NCBI RefSeq assembly: GCF_900129355.1 | Contig: NZ_FQVL01000001.1 | Span: 477,753 to 541,752 of the forward strand | From: Seinonella peptonophila | Lineage (GTDB): Bacteria; Bacillota; Bacilli; Thermoactinomycetales; Thermoactinomycetaceae | Direction: 5' to 3' | DNA: 64,000 bases | Part shown: positions 1 to 9,081 of the stretch, in pieces | Layout: each line of letters opens with the position of its first letter | Position numbering within the stretch: the first letter of the stretch is position 1 | Program-made: the position numbers and the translations under genes | The notes under the pieces: generated by a model | What the model was told of the DNA's origin: nothing | Database searches by the model: none | What the model saw: only the letters and a program-made list of their open reading frames with translations

Positions 1-17
1 TACTCTTTTATGTACCA

Positions 18-611
18 CTAAATCTTTCTTTCCTTTCCTTGGAAAAGTTGAATCATATTTTGACGATGTTGAAAAAGGGCCAATAAAACAATAAGTAGAC
101 TCATCCAAAAATAGGAAGGAGGACCGATGTGTAAAATGAAAATCATCAAAGATAGGGTTATTGTATAAAGCAACGAACCCAAAGATACATATCGAAACAA
201 GAGGATAACTAAAATAGCAACAACTGAAGCAACTAAAGCTGCTTGCCAAGCGATCACAAAAGAGGCACCAATTGTAGTCGCAATCCCCTTACCACCACGA
301 AAACCAAAGAAAATCGGCCAATTGTGCCCAATAATTGCCAGGATACCTCCAAGAATCGACCATGTCGGATTATCAGTCATCCAAAGCGTTAAGATGACAG
401 CTAAAGCTCCTTTTAGTGCATCCAAAAGCAAAACGATTGTTGCGGGTCCTTTTCCCAGTACACGTAAAGTATTGGTTGCACCAGCATTTCCACTCCCGTG
501 ATCTCGAATGTCCACTTTTTTTAATTGTTTGACTAGGATATAGCTAAAACTGATTGAACCAAGTAAATAAGAACAGAGCATAGCGATCAAGAAAAAGCTC
601 CAATGATTCAC
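18..611 (-). CDS. plsY: Acyl-phosphate:glycerol-3-phosphate acyltransferase PlsY
   Basis: Integral membrane enzyme that moves an acyl group from acyl-phosphate to glycerol-3-phosphate, the first acylation step of phospholipid synthesis in Gram-positive bacteria. The 197-residue length and about five hydrophobic segments fit the family. The conserved loops GSGNAGATN (about residues 40-48) and GFRGGKGIATT (about 103-113) are intact. The start is GTG, preceded by a purine-rich GAGAGGGGAG stretch. It lies 33 bp downstream of der on the same strand and is probably cotranscribed with it. The plsC acyltransferase that performs the second step is 3.3 kb away. Identification is secure. Confidence 0.95.
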   Translation of the reverse strand: MNHWSFFLIAMLCSYLLGSISFSYILVKQLKKVDIRDHGSGNAGATNTLRVLGKGPATIVLLLDALKGALAVILTLWMTDNPTWSILGGILAIIGHNWPIFFGFRGGKGIATTIGASFVIAWQAALVASVVAILVILLFRYVSLGSLLYTITLSLMIFILHIGPPSYFWMSLLIVLLALFQHRQNMIQLFQGKERKI

Positions 612-644
612 TGGTTCTCCCCTCTCCCTCTCTAAATTCCAGTT

Positions 645-1961
645 TCATGATCGTTTATTACGTAAATGTAAACGAATCGGTGTACCTTCAAAGCCAAATG
701 TTTGTCGCAGCTTGTTATCTAAATAACGTACATAGCTAAAATGCGCCAATTCTGGATTGTTCACAAAGAGAACAAATGTAGGCGGTTTGACGGCAACTTG
801 TGTTGCGTATTGGATTCTTAACCGTTTACCACGATGCGACGGAGGCGGCGTTACCATGACCGCATCTTGAATCACTTGGTTTATGACAGAAGTTGATATA
901 CGCAATGCATGCCGTTCGGCAACATCCATTACGGCCGGTAAAATTTTCGTAAGACGTTGTTTGGTTTTTGCAGAAACATAAAGAATCGGGGCATAATCCA
1001 TAAATGAAAAATGACCTCGAACCAACTTACTAAATTGATTCATAGTCTGATCATCTTTCGTTACCAAATCCCATTTATTTACTACAAAGATAGAAGCGCA
1101 TCCAGCCTCATGAGCATATCCTGCAATTCTTTTATCCTGTTCTGCAATGCCTCTTTCCCCGTCTATAACAATTAAACAAACATCTGATCTTTCAATCGCT
1201 TTCAAAGCTCGTAAAACACTATATTTCTCAATTGATTCATACACTTTACCCTTCTTACGTACACCAGCTGTATCAATTAGCGTAAACTTTTGACCATCTT
1301 GTTCAAAATGGGTATCAACAGCATCCCGTGTCGTACCTGCAACAGGGCTCACAATTACTCTCTCTTCTCCAAGCATCGCATTAAGCAATGATGATTTACC
1401 CACATTCGGTCTGCCAATCAAGGAAACACGAATCGTATCCTCATCCAATTCCTCTTCTGTCTCAGGAGGGAATCGTTCCACAATTGCATCTAGCAAATCA
1501 CCCGTTCCAGTACCATGTAAAGAAGATAGCGCAAAAATTTCTGTAAAACCTAATTGATAGAAGTCATAGCTTAGATCCAATTGTTTTGGATGATCAAGTT
1601 TATTTACACCAACCATTACTGGCTTATTGGTTCGATATAGCATTTTTGCAACTTCTTGATCAGAAGCTGTTACTCCATCGCGACCGTCAACCATAAAAAG
1701 AATCACATCGGCTTCTTCTAAAGCAAGTTCAACTTGATTTTTTATATGTGTCAAAATCTCATCTTGCTTCCCGAACTCTAAACCACCAGTATCAATCAAA
1801 TGAAATTCACGTCCATTCCATTCACTACGTGAATAAATACGGTCACGTGTAATTCCAGGTTGATCTTCAATAATGGCAATACGTTGACCTGCTAAACGAT
1901 TAAATATTGTTGATTTTCCAACATTCGGTCGTCCGACAATAGCTACTACAGGTAGACTCAT
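645..1961 (-). CDS. der: Ribosome-associated GTPase Der (EngA)
   Basis: Tandem-GTPase factor required for 50S ribosomal subunit maturation; it acts in the cytoplasm. Two G domains are visible, each with the P-loop GRPNVGKS (residues 10-17 and about 183-190), and each with DTxG and NKxD motifs (NKLD in the first, NKWD in the second). A KH-like C-terminal domain ends in basic residues. The length of 438 aa matches the family (B. subtilis Der is about 436). The ATG start is followed immediately by the hydrophobic strand that leads into the first P-loop. It sits between a YphA-like membrane gene and plsY, as der does near yphA in Bacillus. Confidence 0.97.
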   Translation of the reverse strand: MSLPVVAIVGRPNVGKSTIFNRLAGQRIAIIEDQPGITRDRIYSRSEWNGREFHLIDTGGLEFGKQDEILTHIKNQVELALEEADVILFMVDGRDGVTASDQEVAKMLYRTNKPVMVGVNKLDHPKQLDLSYDFYQLGFTEIFALSSLHGTGTGDLLDAIVERFPPETEEELDEDTIRVSLIGRPNVGKSSLLNAMLGEERVIVSPVAGTTRDAVDTHFEQDGQKFTLIDTAGVRKKGKVYESIEKYSVLRALKAIERSDVCLIVIDGERGIAEQDKRIAGYAHEAGCASIFVVNKWDLVTKDDQTMNQFSKLVRGHFSFMDYAPILYVSAKTKQRLTKILPAVMDVAERHALRISTSVINQVIQDAVMVTPPPSHRGKRLRIQYATQVAVKPPTFVLFVNNPELAHFSYVRYLDNKLRQTFGFEGTPIRLHLRNKRS

Positions 1962-2003
1962 ATTACTTCCTCACTTTTTGTTTTTCCGAACATCCTTTTC
2001 ATC

Positions 2004-2612
2004 TTATCGATTTCTCTGGCGCTTATCAACTCTTGATGAACTCCTTTCATTCCACCATAGTTGAATGGAATGAAAAAAGAGCGAAACATAACAGAGAAAA
2101 ACCATATGTACAAGCAAATCGTTATCTCCTATTATTAACGGGCTTATTCGTTCATGATAGACAACTATCATAGTAAGTGAAAAGACGAATAGTGTACTAG
2201 CGATATAAGTAATCCGCAATAATAGCGACGGTAAAGTAAGTTGCGCTATGGATAACACAGTCAAACTCTCTAACAATTTAAATTCTAGATTATCCCAATC
2301 ACCAGGCAAAAAAAGAAATGTTTGTAACATAAATAATCCCATAACTGTTGATAAGGAATAGGTAAAAAGAAGCTGTTGTTGTTCCCTTGTTACATAACGG
2401 ATTAATAAGAGGATAGCTGTTAAGAAAAGCATTACCCCTACTGTAACTTGAACTGTTGCATCACTTGGAAATGGAGGTAAAAGTAAGGATATAAGAAGCA
2501 AAAGTATAAATAGAGGAATACTTGTTGTCTGAGCGTGCGAAAGCTCGGATAATGATTTACGAAACCAACCAAATAAAATTAAAATACTAAAGAGAAGTAG
2601 ATATATACCCAA
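2004..2612 (-). CDS. YphA-like membrane protein, function unknown
   Basis: A 202-residue hydrophobic protein with about six predicted membrane segments, a very short cytoplasmic N-terminus and a basic C-terminal tail (RSSSRVDKRQRNR). I recognise no catalytic motif. Its place directly upstream of der and downstream of rpsA matches yphA of B. subtilis, and the size is similar, so a YphA family call rests mainly on synteny. The start is TTG, supported by an AGAGGAGG ribosome binding site about 8 nt upstream. It is separated from rpsA by a strong terminator, so it probably heads its own transcript with der and plsY. Confidence 0.7.
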   Translation of the reverse strand: MGIYLLLFSILILFGWFRKSLSELSHAQTTSIPLFILLLLISLLLPPFPSDATVQVTVGVMLFLTAILLLIRYVTREQQQLLFTYSLSTVMGLFMLQTFLFLPGDWDNLEFKLLESLTVLSIAQLTLPSLLLRITYIASTLFVFSLTMIVVYHERISPLIIGDNDLLVHMVFLCYVSLFFHSIQLWWNERSSSRVDKRQRNR

Positions 2613-2652
2613 GGGAATCCTCCTCTGTTTTTGTTATTATTAGCCTAATAAC

Positions 2653-2685
2653 TAAAAAAATGCTCTGGATTCTCCAGAGCATTTT
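2653..2685 (-). terminator. Intrinsic terminator after rpsA
   Basis: An 11-bp perfect stem (AAATGCTCTGG paired with its complement, 2658-2668 and 2674-2684) with a short loop. On the minus strand it is followed by a run of seven T. It lies just downstream of the rpsA stop codon and separates rpsA from the YphA-like/der/plsY unit. Confidence 0.9.
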
Positions 2686-2694
2686 GCAAAAAAT

Positions 2695-3864
2695 TTACTT
2701 TAGGTTACGCAATTCTGGATAAACATCACCCAAAGTAACATTTAAACCAGAAGAAGCATTCGATTGATTTTCATTTTCTTTACTTGGTTTTTTCTTCTCT
2801 TCACGAGCTGGTGCTGCTCCTTCTACTTCTTTGATACTCAGACTAATTCTCTTTTGATCCAAAATAATGTCTAGTACCTTGACTTTTACCTCTTGTCCTT
2901 CTTTAAGTGCCTCTTGAGGAGTCGCGATATGTCGGTGAGAAATTTGTGAAATATGAACTAACCCCTCAACTCCTGGAAAAACTTCCACAAAAGCTCCAAA
3001 AGAAACCAAACGTTTTACAGTCCCAGTGATTACATCACCAACTTGAATCTCTTTGCTTACTTGTTCCCAAGGACCTTGAGTTGTTTCTTTAATGCTCAAA
3101 CTAATTCGTTCCGTTTCAACATCTACATTAAGGACTTTAACTGTAACTTTATCTCCCTCAGTTAAAAGATCTCGTGGATGTTCCACACGATCCCAAGCCA
3201 ATTCGGAAACATGAACTAAACCATCAACGCCACCAATATCAACAAAAGCACCAAAATCAGTTAATCGTTGTACGGTTCCTTCTAATACTTGCCCTTCCTC
3301 AAGAGAACGGAGTGTTTCATCTTTACGCAACTCAGCTTCTTTTTCAAGAACAGCTTTTCGCGAAAGAATCAATTTATTCTTCTCTGGATCAATTTCAATT
3401 ACCTTTAAAGAGAGTTCACGACCTTTGTAGTCGGAGAAGTCCTCTACATAGTTTAATTCCACTAATGAAGCAGGTATAAAGCCACGAACTCCTACATCTA
3501 CGACAAGACCACCTTTTACAATATCAACAACAGTTGTAGTCAATGTTTCACCAGATTCATATTTTTCCTGAAGTTCCTGCCAAGCTTTTTCAGCATCGAC
3601 AGCTTTTTTGGAAACAATACATTTCTCTTCGTCATCTTGTAATCGAAGTACTCGAACCTGGACCTCATCACCTTCTGATAAGACATCGGATATCTTATCA
3701 ATATGCAAACTTGATACTTCTGAAATTGGCATAATTGCATCATACTTATAACCAATATCAATAAATGCTTGATAAGTATCAACTTTAATCACTTTCCCTG
3801 TAACCACTTCTCCTTCTTGCACTGTTGGAACCTCTGATAATCCAGACTTCATTTCTTCTGACAT
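2695..3864 (-). CDS. rpsA: 30S ribosomal protein S1 homologue (YpfD-type)
   Basis: RNA-binding protein with four S1 (OB-fold) domains at about residues 16-85, 103-167, 188-257 and 273-342. Each has the typical pattern of a GDFGAFVDIG-like strand followed by (D/G)GLVH(V/I)S. At 389 aa it matches the short Firmicutes S1 (YpfD), not the six-domain E. coli S1, so an essential role in translation initiation should not be assumed. The C-terminal 45 residues are charged and low-complexity. A consensus ribosome binding site (GAGGAGG) precedes the ATG. It lies between plsC and a terminator, the same neighbourhood as ypfD/cmk in Bacillus. Confidence 0.93.
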   Translation of the reverse strand: MSEEMKSGLSEVPTVQEGEVVTGKVIKVDTYQAFIDIGYKYDAIMPISEVSSLHIDKISDVLSEGDEVQVRVLRLQDDEEKCIVSKKAVDAEKAWQELQEKYESGETLTTTVVDIVKGGLVVDVGVRGFIPASLVELNYVEDFSDYKGRELSLKVIEIDPEKNKLILSRKAVLEKEAELRKDETLRSLEEGQVLEGTVQRLTDFGAFVDIGGVDGLVHVSELAWDRVEHPRDLLTEGDKVTVKVLNVDVETERISLSIKETTQGPWEQVSKEIQVGDVITGTVKRLVSFGAFVEVFPGVEGLVHISQISHRHIATPQEALKEGQEVKVKVLDIILDQKRISLSIKEVEGAAPAREEKKKPSKENENQSNASSGLNVTLGDVYPELRNLK

Positions 3865-3894
3865 ACAAAAAAACCTCCTCGTCCTAAACTTAAC

Positions 3895-3936
3895 AACGAT
3901 TTATAATTATAAGATCGTTATCGCTTGATAATGATC
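3895..3936 (-). promoter_or_regulatory. AT-rich promoter region with nested inverted repeats upstream of rpsA
   Basis: On the minus strand a TATAAT hexamer (plus 3906-3911) lies inside an imperfect palindrome with arms AACGAT (3895-3900) and ATCGTT (3914-3919). A second inverted repeat has GATC-rich arms at 3913-3920 and 3927-3936. It sits 31-72 bp upstream of the rpsA start and could be promoter plus leader structure. I could not find a good -35 box, so the promoter call is weak. Confidence 0.35.
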
Positions 3937-3939
3937 GAA

Positions 3940-4524
3940 TTACCCATTGTTGACCAGCGAATGAATACGATCCATTATTTGCTGGGTTAATTGTTCAATC
4001 TGCTCAGACGATACTTTTTTTGGCGCATTGACCGCTGTTAAGATCGGTTCACCAAATACGACTCGAACTTTACGAAATGGTCGATAGGAGCCTATCACTG
4101 CAGTTGGAATAATAACTGACTTTGTTTTAAGAGCGATAACAGCAGCACCACGATGCCCTTGTTCAATTTCTCCACTTTGAGAACGGCGTCCCTCTGGAAA
4201 AATCCCAAAGACTTTTCCACTACGCAAAGTTTCCATTGCTTCTCGTAATGCTCTTGTATCAGCTCCCCCCCTCTTAATAGGGATTGCCCGGATATTGCGA
4301 AAAAACCAGTTCCAAAAACGATTTTTAAACAATTCCGCTTTTGCCAAAAAATGAATCGGTCTTGGACAAGCACTACCCACCATAGGGGGATCTAGATTGC
4401 TAATATGATTGGAACAAATCATCACGCCACCTTCATTTGGTATATGTTCCAAGCCTTGTATTTCATAGCGAAATAATATTTTTAGGAAAATTTGGCACAA
4501 GGTCCTTAATGGGGCATATAACAT
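3940..4524 (-). CDS. plsC: 1-acyl-sn-glycerol-3-phosphate acyltransferase PlsC
   Basis: Makes phosphatidic acid by acylating the sn-2 position of lysophosphatidate at the inner membrane. The catalytic HX4D motif is present (His40 and Asp45 in NHISNLD) and the substrate-binding block FPEGRRS is at residues 109-115. The length of 194 aa is typical of Gram-positive PlsC. The gene begins 3 bp after the cmk stop codon, indicating translational coupling and one operon (cmk-plsC). The same pair is adjacent in many Bacillales. Confidence 0.95.
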   Translation of the reverse strand: MLYAPLRTLCQIFLKILFRYEIQGLEHIPNEGGVMICSNHISNLDPPMVGSACPRPIHFLAKAELFKNRFWNWFFRNIRAIPIKRGGADTRALREAMETLRSGKVFGIFPEGRRSQSGEIEQGHRGAAVIALKTKSVIIPTAVIGSYRPFRKVRVVFGEPILTAVNAPKKVSSEQIEQLTQQIMDRIHSLVNNG

Positions 4525-4527
4525 AGC

Positions 4528-5196
4528 TTACTCTTCACCGCCCATTTTTGTGCAACAAATCGTAACAATCTCATCTACAATTTGCTGGACACTTCGCGAA
4601 GTAGTATCAATACGTACTGCATCTGAAGCTTGTCGAAGTGGGGAGATTTCGCGCGTTTGATCTTGCTCATCTCTTCTTTCAATCTCCTTCATGATAAGCT
4701 GAAGATCACCATCATAACCTCGCTTTTGCTGTTCATTCAGTCTTCGTTTCGCTCGCTCCTCTACAGATGCTGTGAGATAAATTTTCACATCGGCATGCGG
4801 CAAAACATGGTTTCCAATATCTCGTCCATCCATCACAACATGATTTTTTGATGCAATTTCCTGTTGTTTAGCAACGAGAATTTTCCGCACCCCTATAGTT
4901 TTCGCTACATTTGATGCATATTGGGAAACCTGGGGAGATCGTAATAAAGAATCAATTCGTTCACCATTGATAAGCCAACCATTTTTGTCTAACTGAAAAT
5001 GTAGCTCTTTTGCAATCTGTTCAATTTCAGTATCATTATGAAAGTCTGCTGACTGGTTTAATGCTTGCCAAGCAACAGCACGATACATTGCTCCTGAATC
5101 AACATAGGTAAAACCAAGATGTTCAGCTACACGACGTGCCACTGTACTTTTTCCAGAGCCAGCTGGCCCGTCAATCGCAACAGAGTAATATTTCAT
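4528..5196 (-). CDS. cmk: Cytidylate kinase
   Basis: Phosphorylates CMP and dCMP to the diphosphates using ATP. The P-loop GPAGSGKST is at residues 10-18, followed by the family signatures DSGAMYRAVAW, GRDIG (magnesium/nucleotide binding) and the ERAKRR lid. I chose the ATG at 5196, giving 222 aa. An upstream in-frame start at 5283 would add 29 residues with no family counterpart, and a GGAGGGG ribosome binding site sits just before the chosen ATG. It forms a tight operon with plsC and follows a terminator on the same strand. Confidence 0.95.
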   Translation of the reverse strand: MKYYSVAIDGPAGSGKSTVARRVAEHLGFTYVDSGAMYRAVAWQALNQSADFHNDTEIEQIAKELHFQLDKNGWLINGERIDSLLRSPQVSQYASNVAKTIGVRKILVAKQQEIASKNHVVMDGRDIGNHVLPHADVKIYLTASVEERAKRRLNEQQKRGYDGDLQLIMKEIERRDEQDQTREISPLRQASDAVRIDTTSRSVQQIVDEIVTICCTKMGGEE

Positions 5197-5221
5197 AAAT
5201 CGATAAGTCCCCTCCAGTGAT

Positions 5222-5257
5222 AGCGAAAAACAATCGAGCAGGCCGTGCCTGCTCGAT
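5222..5257 (-). terminator. Intrinsic terminator closing the ypeB-cmk intergenic transcript
   Basis: Perfect 11-bp stem (5233-5243 and 5247-5257, arm ATCGAGCAGGC) with a 3-nt loop. On the minus strand it is followed by TTGTTTTTCGC. It lies upstream of cmk and 380 bp downstream of the ypeB stop. It therefore ends either a long ypeB 3' untranslated region or a separate non-coding RNA. Confidence 0.85.
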
Positions 5258-5560
5258 GGCGGATGAACTTCATTCGATTCCACTCGTTCAAAGTCAATCC
5301 TTATCGAAAAATCTCGACCGATTGATAAAAATGCAAGCTTATGTATGCCTTTGTTTGAATAGAGCTTTTATGTCCTTGCATCTTTGTATACTTTCACACA
5401 AGCAAGCAGGGAGTTGTTAGGTAATTCCGGTTTGATGGAATCACCCTAGCATCCCTGACGTCTCACGGATGAAGATCTATCGCTGCCCTAACCCGTCTCT
5501 TTTAATCTTGGTTAGACTAAGTATCTAAATGCTACCAAATGAGCGCGTGTTTGTAAACCT
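5258..5560 (-). ncRNA. Candidate structured non-coding RNA between ypeB and cmk
   Basis: About 300 nt without a convincing reading frame. Read on the minus strand it folds locally into a series of hairpins: CTAACC/GGTTAG; CATCC/GGATG; a long stem CAGGGA...TCCCTG enclosing GGTGATTCC/GGAATTACC; CTTGC-TTGTGT/ATACAA-GCAAG; ATGCAAG/CTTGCAT; and GGAT-GAAC/GTTC-ATCC. It ends in the strong terminator at 5222-5257. A TTGACT hexamer on the minus strand (about 5575) could be a -35 box, but the -10 element is poor. I could not match it to tmRNA, RNase P RNA, SRP RNA or a riboswitch class from memory. It may be an unassigned small RNA or a structured 3' end of the sleB-ypeB mRNA. Confidence 0.4.
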
Positions 5561-5634
5561 TCTTTCTAAAAAAAGTCAAATAAGTAAGAGAGGAAGAACC
5601 GCCCTTGATTGTGCGAAATTCTCCCTCAAAAGAT

Positions 5635-6966
5635 TTAAACTGCTTTTTCAATTCGTTCAATCATTTCTTCATCAAGCGTTTTAGCGTTTATAAAAACCCG
5701 ATACTGTTTTCCTTGCATACGCCCTAAAAACTCATAACAGAGTACTCCTTGACCTGCTTCATTGTAGATATAAGCCAAGTTACTCCGATCCACTTTTACA
5801 TGACGACTTACTTTCTTGCGAGCCTCTTGTTCGGAAACAGCAGGTTTTGTTGGAATAGATGACTGTCGATTAAATACAAACTCATCTGCTTGAACTCCAA
5901 TTACTTCACCATTATCAAGCGCGATTTTGATGGAAATTGCCTCTGGGTAAACTAGAACTTGATCAATTTGATGAACCATTTGTAAAGAAATAGCATGTCC
6001 TGATCGGTCATGAGAAATAATCCGCATCTTTCCATATCCATGATTACGAGCAAATTGCAACGCTTTTAGTGATGCTTGTTGATTACTCAAACGATTTTTC
6101 GCATAGGGACGTTCTTTCATCATCCAGACTAAATGACCGCCCACCACTGTCCAATCTGCATTTACTTCATGTTTACCTTTATGCCAGTAACTACTATAGG
6201 TTTGATAATCTCCCTTTTTGTTTAACGTGACTCGAATGTCACGGGTCGATTTTAACCCTAATAATTTAGCGGTTCGTTTCTTAATTTCTGCTGAGCTTAC
6301 TTTAGGACCTTTTAATTTATGATATTTTTCTCTCATTTGAACATGAAGATTATTAACAGTTGGTCCCCAATCTACCTCACGGTATTGCTCAACTGTTTTA
6401 TTTACTTTTTTAAAGCCATCGACAATGGTGTTATCCATTTTTTTGTTTTCTGTAGACAAAGCTGACTCTACATCCATCCAACGCAAATTCTTATTCAGTA
6501 CTTGATTCTGCAAAGAACCTAATCCATTGCGAATCTGCTCTGAATGTTGATAAAGTGCTTGAAGACGTTTTCTTTCTGCTGAATCAAGAGGCTGTTTTTC
6601 AAGATTTCTAGTACTCATCTGATGAGCAAAACGACCAATATTTGCTACAAATTCTTCAGCCTTATCAAATGGCATCAATGTAAGTGGCAATTGACCAATA
6701 TCTTCTTGCGCCGAATAAGCTAAACGCCAAACATTATTCATAGATTCGCCCATCTGCTTACTTGAGTTAACTGCCAGCGCTTTACCCATTTCACCTTGCA
6801 TCTTATCAACATGATTGTTTAAATCATGAAAAGCTCTTTGATATTGGTTTTCTGCTTTAATCAAAATAGAATTTTTCTCTTGATTTTCTTGATATCCCCA
6901 TACACCTACCGCAATGAATGCAATCGCGGTAATTGGGAATAGAATAGCAGCCAATCTTCTATACAT
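5635..6966 (-). CDS. ypeB: Germination protein YpeB
   Basis: Spore protein needed for stability and localisation of the cortex-lytic enzyme SleB. It has an N-terminal membrane anchor (about residues 6-25), a long helical region, and PepSY-type repeats in the C-terminal half, the known YpeB architecture. The length (443 aa) matches B. subtilis YpeB. I chose the ATG at 6966, with AGAGAGG 8 nt upstream; a GTG three codons earlier would touch that ribosome binding site. It lies 15 bp downstream of sleB, the conserved sleB-ypeB operon. Expression in the forespore is expected from the family but I did not identify a sigma-G promoter. Confidence 0.95.
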   Translation of the reverse strand: MYRRLAAILFPITAIAFIAVGVWGYQENQEKNSILIKAENQYQRAFHDLNNHVDKMQGEMGKALAVNSSKQMGESMNNVWRLAYSAQEDIGQLPLTLMPFDKAEEFVANIGRFAHQMSTRNLEKQPLDSAERKRLQALYQHSEQIRNGLGSLQNQVLNKNLRWMDVESALSTENKKMDNTIVDGFKKVNKTVEQYREVDWGPTVNNLHVQMREKYHKLKGPKVSSAEIKKRTAKLLGLKSTRDIRVTLNKKGDYQTYSSYWHKGKHEVNADWTVVGGHLVWMMKERPYAKNRLSNQQASLKALQFARNHGYGKMRIISHDRSGHAISLQMVHQIDQVLVYPEAISIKIALDNGEVIGVQADEFVFNRQSSIPTKPAVSEQEARKKVSRHVKVDRSNLAYIYNEAGQGVLCYEFLGRMQGKQYRVFINAKTLDEEMIERIEKAV

Positions 6967-6981
6967 ATCCTTCACCTCTCT

Positions 6982-7449
6982 TCATCGACAGAAAATATGT
7001 TTTCCTATTTTCTTTACCTGTGGTCGTGACCAAATCCATTTTGATGTAGCCGTTTGTGGATTAAAGTAGTACAAACATCCAGTGCTAGGGTCCCAACCCT
7101 TGATTGCATCTAATACAGCCCTTTTGGCCGTTGCATTTGGAGTTAACCAAATTTGGCCATCTGCAACTGCCGTAAATGCGCCTGGCTGGAAAATAACACT
7201 AGAAATAGAGTTTGGAAATTTTTCGCTTTCTAATCGATTTAAAATAACGGCTGCTACAGCAACTTGCCCTACATAAGGCTCACCTCTTGCTTCTCCGTAT
7301 ACGGCATTGGACATCAACTTGATATCATTTGCTGAGAATCCTCCAGAACTTTTACCTGCTTGCGCTGCTTCACCCTCTTGTGTTCCTCCAAATAGAAGTA
7401 CCGTACAGATTCCCCCAACGAGCAAAAACCATCTTCTGAATCGAGTCAA
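6982..7449 (-). CDS. sleB: Spore cortex-lytic enzyme SleB, catalytic domain only
   Basis: Lytic transglycosylase acting on muramic-delta-lactam cortex peptidoglycan during germination. The protein has an N-terminal signal peptide (RRWFLLVGG... ending near EGEAAQA) followed directly by the SleB/hydrolase_2 domain with the motif VYGEARGEP carrying the family glutamate. Bacillus SleB is about 300 aa with an N-terminal peptidoglycan-binding domain; this one is about 155 aa and lacks it. No remnant fits in the short space upstream. The start is uncertain: TTG at 7449 has a GGGGG block 8 nt upstream, and TTG at 7473 is the alternative. The following gene is ypeB, its partner. Confidence 0.9.
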   Translation of the reverse strand: MTRFRRWFLLVGGICTVLLFGGTQEGEAAQAGKSSGGFSANDIKLMSNAVYGEARGEPYVGQVAVAAVILNRLESEKFPNSISSVIFQPGAFTAVADGQIWLTPNATAKRAVLDAIKGWDPSTGCLYYFNPQTATSKWIWSRPQVKKIGKHIFCR

Positions 7450-7506
7450 ATCCTTCAACCCCCAATCTAACAATATTTTTTCTAGTGTTGGCGAGGGCTG
7501 AATGAA

Positions 7507-7671
7507 TTATGTAATAAGTTCATTGCGAATTTCAAAATCATGGTCATTATCACAAAGGCACCGTTTAAAGCCTGTCTCAATTTTCCCTTTCCTCATCCGA
7601 CCTTTTAATTGGAAATGTTCACCACATTTTCGACAGCTAATCCGTACAATATAAGAATTCTTTTCGTTCAT
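7507..7671 (-). CDS. Small zinc-ribbon-like protein, function unknown
   Basis: A 54-residue protein with a CxxC pair (SCRKCG) and a later CxC (RCLC) followed by NDHDF, suggesting a small metal-binding knuckle. The ATG at 7671 has an excellent ribosome binding site (CGGAGGG, 5 nt spacing); an upstream start at 7692 would overlap that site. It lies just upstream of sleB and downstream of the gudB terminator. I do not recognise the family and infer only a possible structural zinc site. Confidence 0.65.
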   Translation of the reverse strand: MNEKNSYIVRISCRKCGEHFQLKGRMRKGKIETGFKRCLCDNDHDFEIRNELIT

Positions 7672-7734
7672 TGTTTCCCTCCGAATCTTCATTTATTTTC
7701 AGGATGCCCTTTTTCTATTCCACTATGCGACCAT

Positions 7735-7762
7735 AAAAAAGACCCCCAAAAAATGGAGGCTT
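7735..7762 (-). terminator. Probable terminator after glutamate dehydrogenase
   Basis: A short imperfect stem (GCCTCC with GGGGGTC, containing one G-U pair and one mismatch) followed by TTTTTT on the minus strand, 36-63 bp after the gudB stop. It is weaker than the other terminators in the window. Confidence 0.45.
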
Positions 7763-7797
7763 CAATGAGTAATATATATCTTCAAATTGTTCAATTA

Positions 7798-9081
7798 CTA
7801 AACCCATCCGCGGAATCGAGAAGCTTCAGCCGTTTTACGTACACCGATCATATATGCAGCTAAACGCATATCGACTCGACGAGATTCTGCGGTATTGTAT
7901 ACATTATCGAACGATTTCACCATAATTTCTTCAAGTTTTCTTTCCACTTCTTCTTCAGACCAATAATATCCTTGATTATTTTGAACCCATTCAAAGTAAG
8001 ATACGGTTACTCCACCTGCACTTGCTAATACATCTGGCACGAGCAAAATTCCTCTATCAACTAAAATTCGGGTTGCTTCTAATGTTGTTGGTCCATTAGC
8101 TGCTTCTACAACAATGTTTGCTTTAATATGAGGAGCATTTTTTGCTGTAATTTGATTTTCAACTGCTGCAGGAACCAATATATCGCAATCCAACTCTAAC
8201 ATTTCACGATTTGAAATAGTTTCTTTAAATAATTTTGTCACTGTCCCATGTGAGTCACGGCGATCCAACAAGTAATCAATATCTAATCCGTTTGGATCAT
8301 GTAAGGCACCATATGCGTCTGAAATCGCAATAACTTTTGCTCCTGCATCATGCATAAATTTAGCGAGATAACTTCCTGCATTACCAAAACCCTGTATAAT
8401 GACCCGTGCACCTTTAATCGCTAATCCTTTTTTGCTAGCAGCCTCACGGATCATCAATGTCACACCTTTGGCTGTTGCTGTTTCCCGTCCACGAGAACCA
8501 CCCAACACTAAAGGTTTACCTGTGATAAAGCCAGGAGAATCAAATTCGCGAATTCGACTATACTCATCTAACATCCAAGCCATGATCTGTGAATTGGTAA
8601 ATACATCAGGTGCAGGGATATCTTTTGCAGGACCGACTAGTTGGCTAATCGCACGTACGTAACCCCGTGAGAGACGTTCTAATTCCCGGAAAGACATGGT
8701 TCGAGGATCACAGATAATCCCGCCTTTTCCACCACCATAAGGCAAATCAACAATCCCTGCTTTTAAACTCATCCAGATTGACAGCGCTTTCACTTCTGAC
8801 TCAGTAACTTCCGGATGAAATCGTACACCGCCCTTCGTTGGACCAACTGCATCATTATGTTGTGCACGATATCCAGTAAATACTTTAACCGACCCATCAT
8901 CCATCCTTACTGGAATCCGAACTGTAAGGACTCTGAGCGGCTCCTTGAGGAGTTCATAGACTTGTTCGGGATAGCCTAATTTATCGAGTGCTTTTTTGAT
9001 TACTGTTTGCGTTGAAACTAAGACATCTAGATTTTCTATTTCTTCATTCGGTTGACTGGTTGTAACTGACGGCTGTTCCAT
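7798..9081 (-). CDS. gudB: NAD-dependent glutamate dehydrogenase (GudB/RocG type)
   Basis: Oxidative deamination of glutamate to 2-oxoglutarate. The substrate-binding lysines lie in the segments [11 protein letters not shown] and PYGGGKGGI, the catalytic aspartate in PAPDVFTNS, and the Rossmann motif is QGFGNAGS. I start it at the ATG at 9081, which has GAGGTGG upstream and gives 427 aa, the same length as B. subtilis GudB; the frame extends 16 codons further upstream without family support. The catalytic loop shows no tandem duplication of the kind that inactivates GudB in laboratory B. subtilis. Sequence alone does not separate GudB from RocG; the position near ypeB favours gudB. Confidence 0.92.
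   Translation of the reverse strand: MEQPSVTTSQPNEEIENLDVLVSTQTVIKKALDKLGYPEQVYELLKEPLRVLTVRIPVRMDDGSVKVFTGYRAQHNDAVGPTKGGVRFHPEVTESEVKALSIWMSLKAGIVDLPYGGGKGGIICDPRTMSFRELERLSRGYVRAISQLVGPAKDIPAPDVFTNSQIMAWMLDEYSRIREFDSPGFITGKPLVLGGSRGRETATAKGVTLMIREAASKKGLAIKGARVIIQGFGNAGSYLAKFMHDAGAKVIAISDAYGALHDPNGLDIDYLLDRRDSHGTVTKLFKETISNREMLELDCDILVPAAVENQITAKNAPHIKANIVVEAANGPTTLEATRILVDRGILLVPDVLASAGGVTVSYFEWVQNNQGYYWSEEEVERKLEEIMVKSFDNVYNTAESRRVDMRLAAYMIGVRKTAEASRFRGWV

Noticed and set aside
3174..3734. Plus-strand open frames across rpsA
   Set aside because: Antisense frames of a conserved four-domain S1 gene, with no ribosome binding sites and no family.
5400..5560. Cyclic-di-AMP or other riboswitch in the ypeB-cmk gap
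   Set aside because: GGGTGATTCC is similar to a piece of the ydaO class, but the flanking conserved segments and a plausible regulated gene are absent.
5222..5620. tmRNA gene between ypeB and cmk
   Set aside because: Short runs such as ACACGC and GTAGCATTT resemble tmRNA, but the conserved 5' and 3' tRNA-like ends, the tag frame and CCA end are missing.
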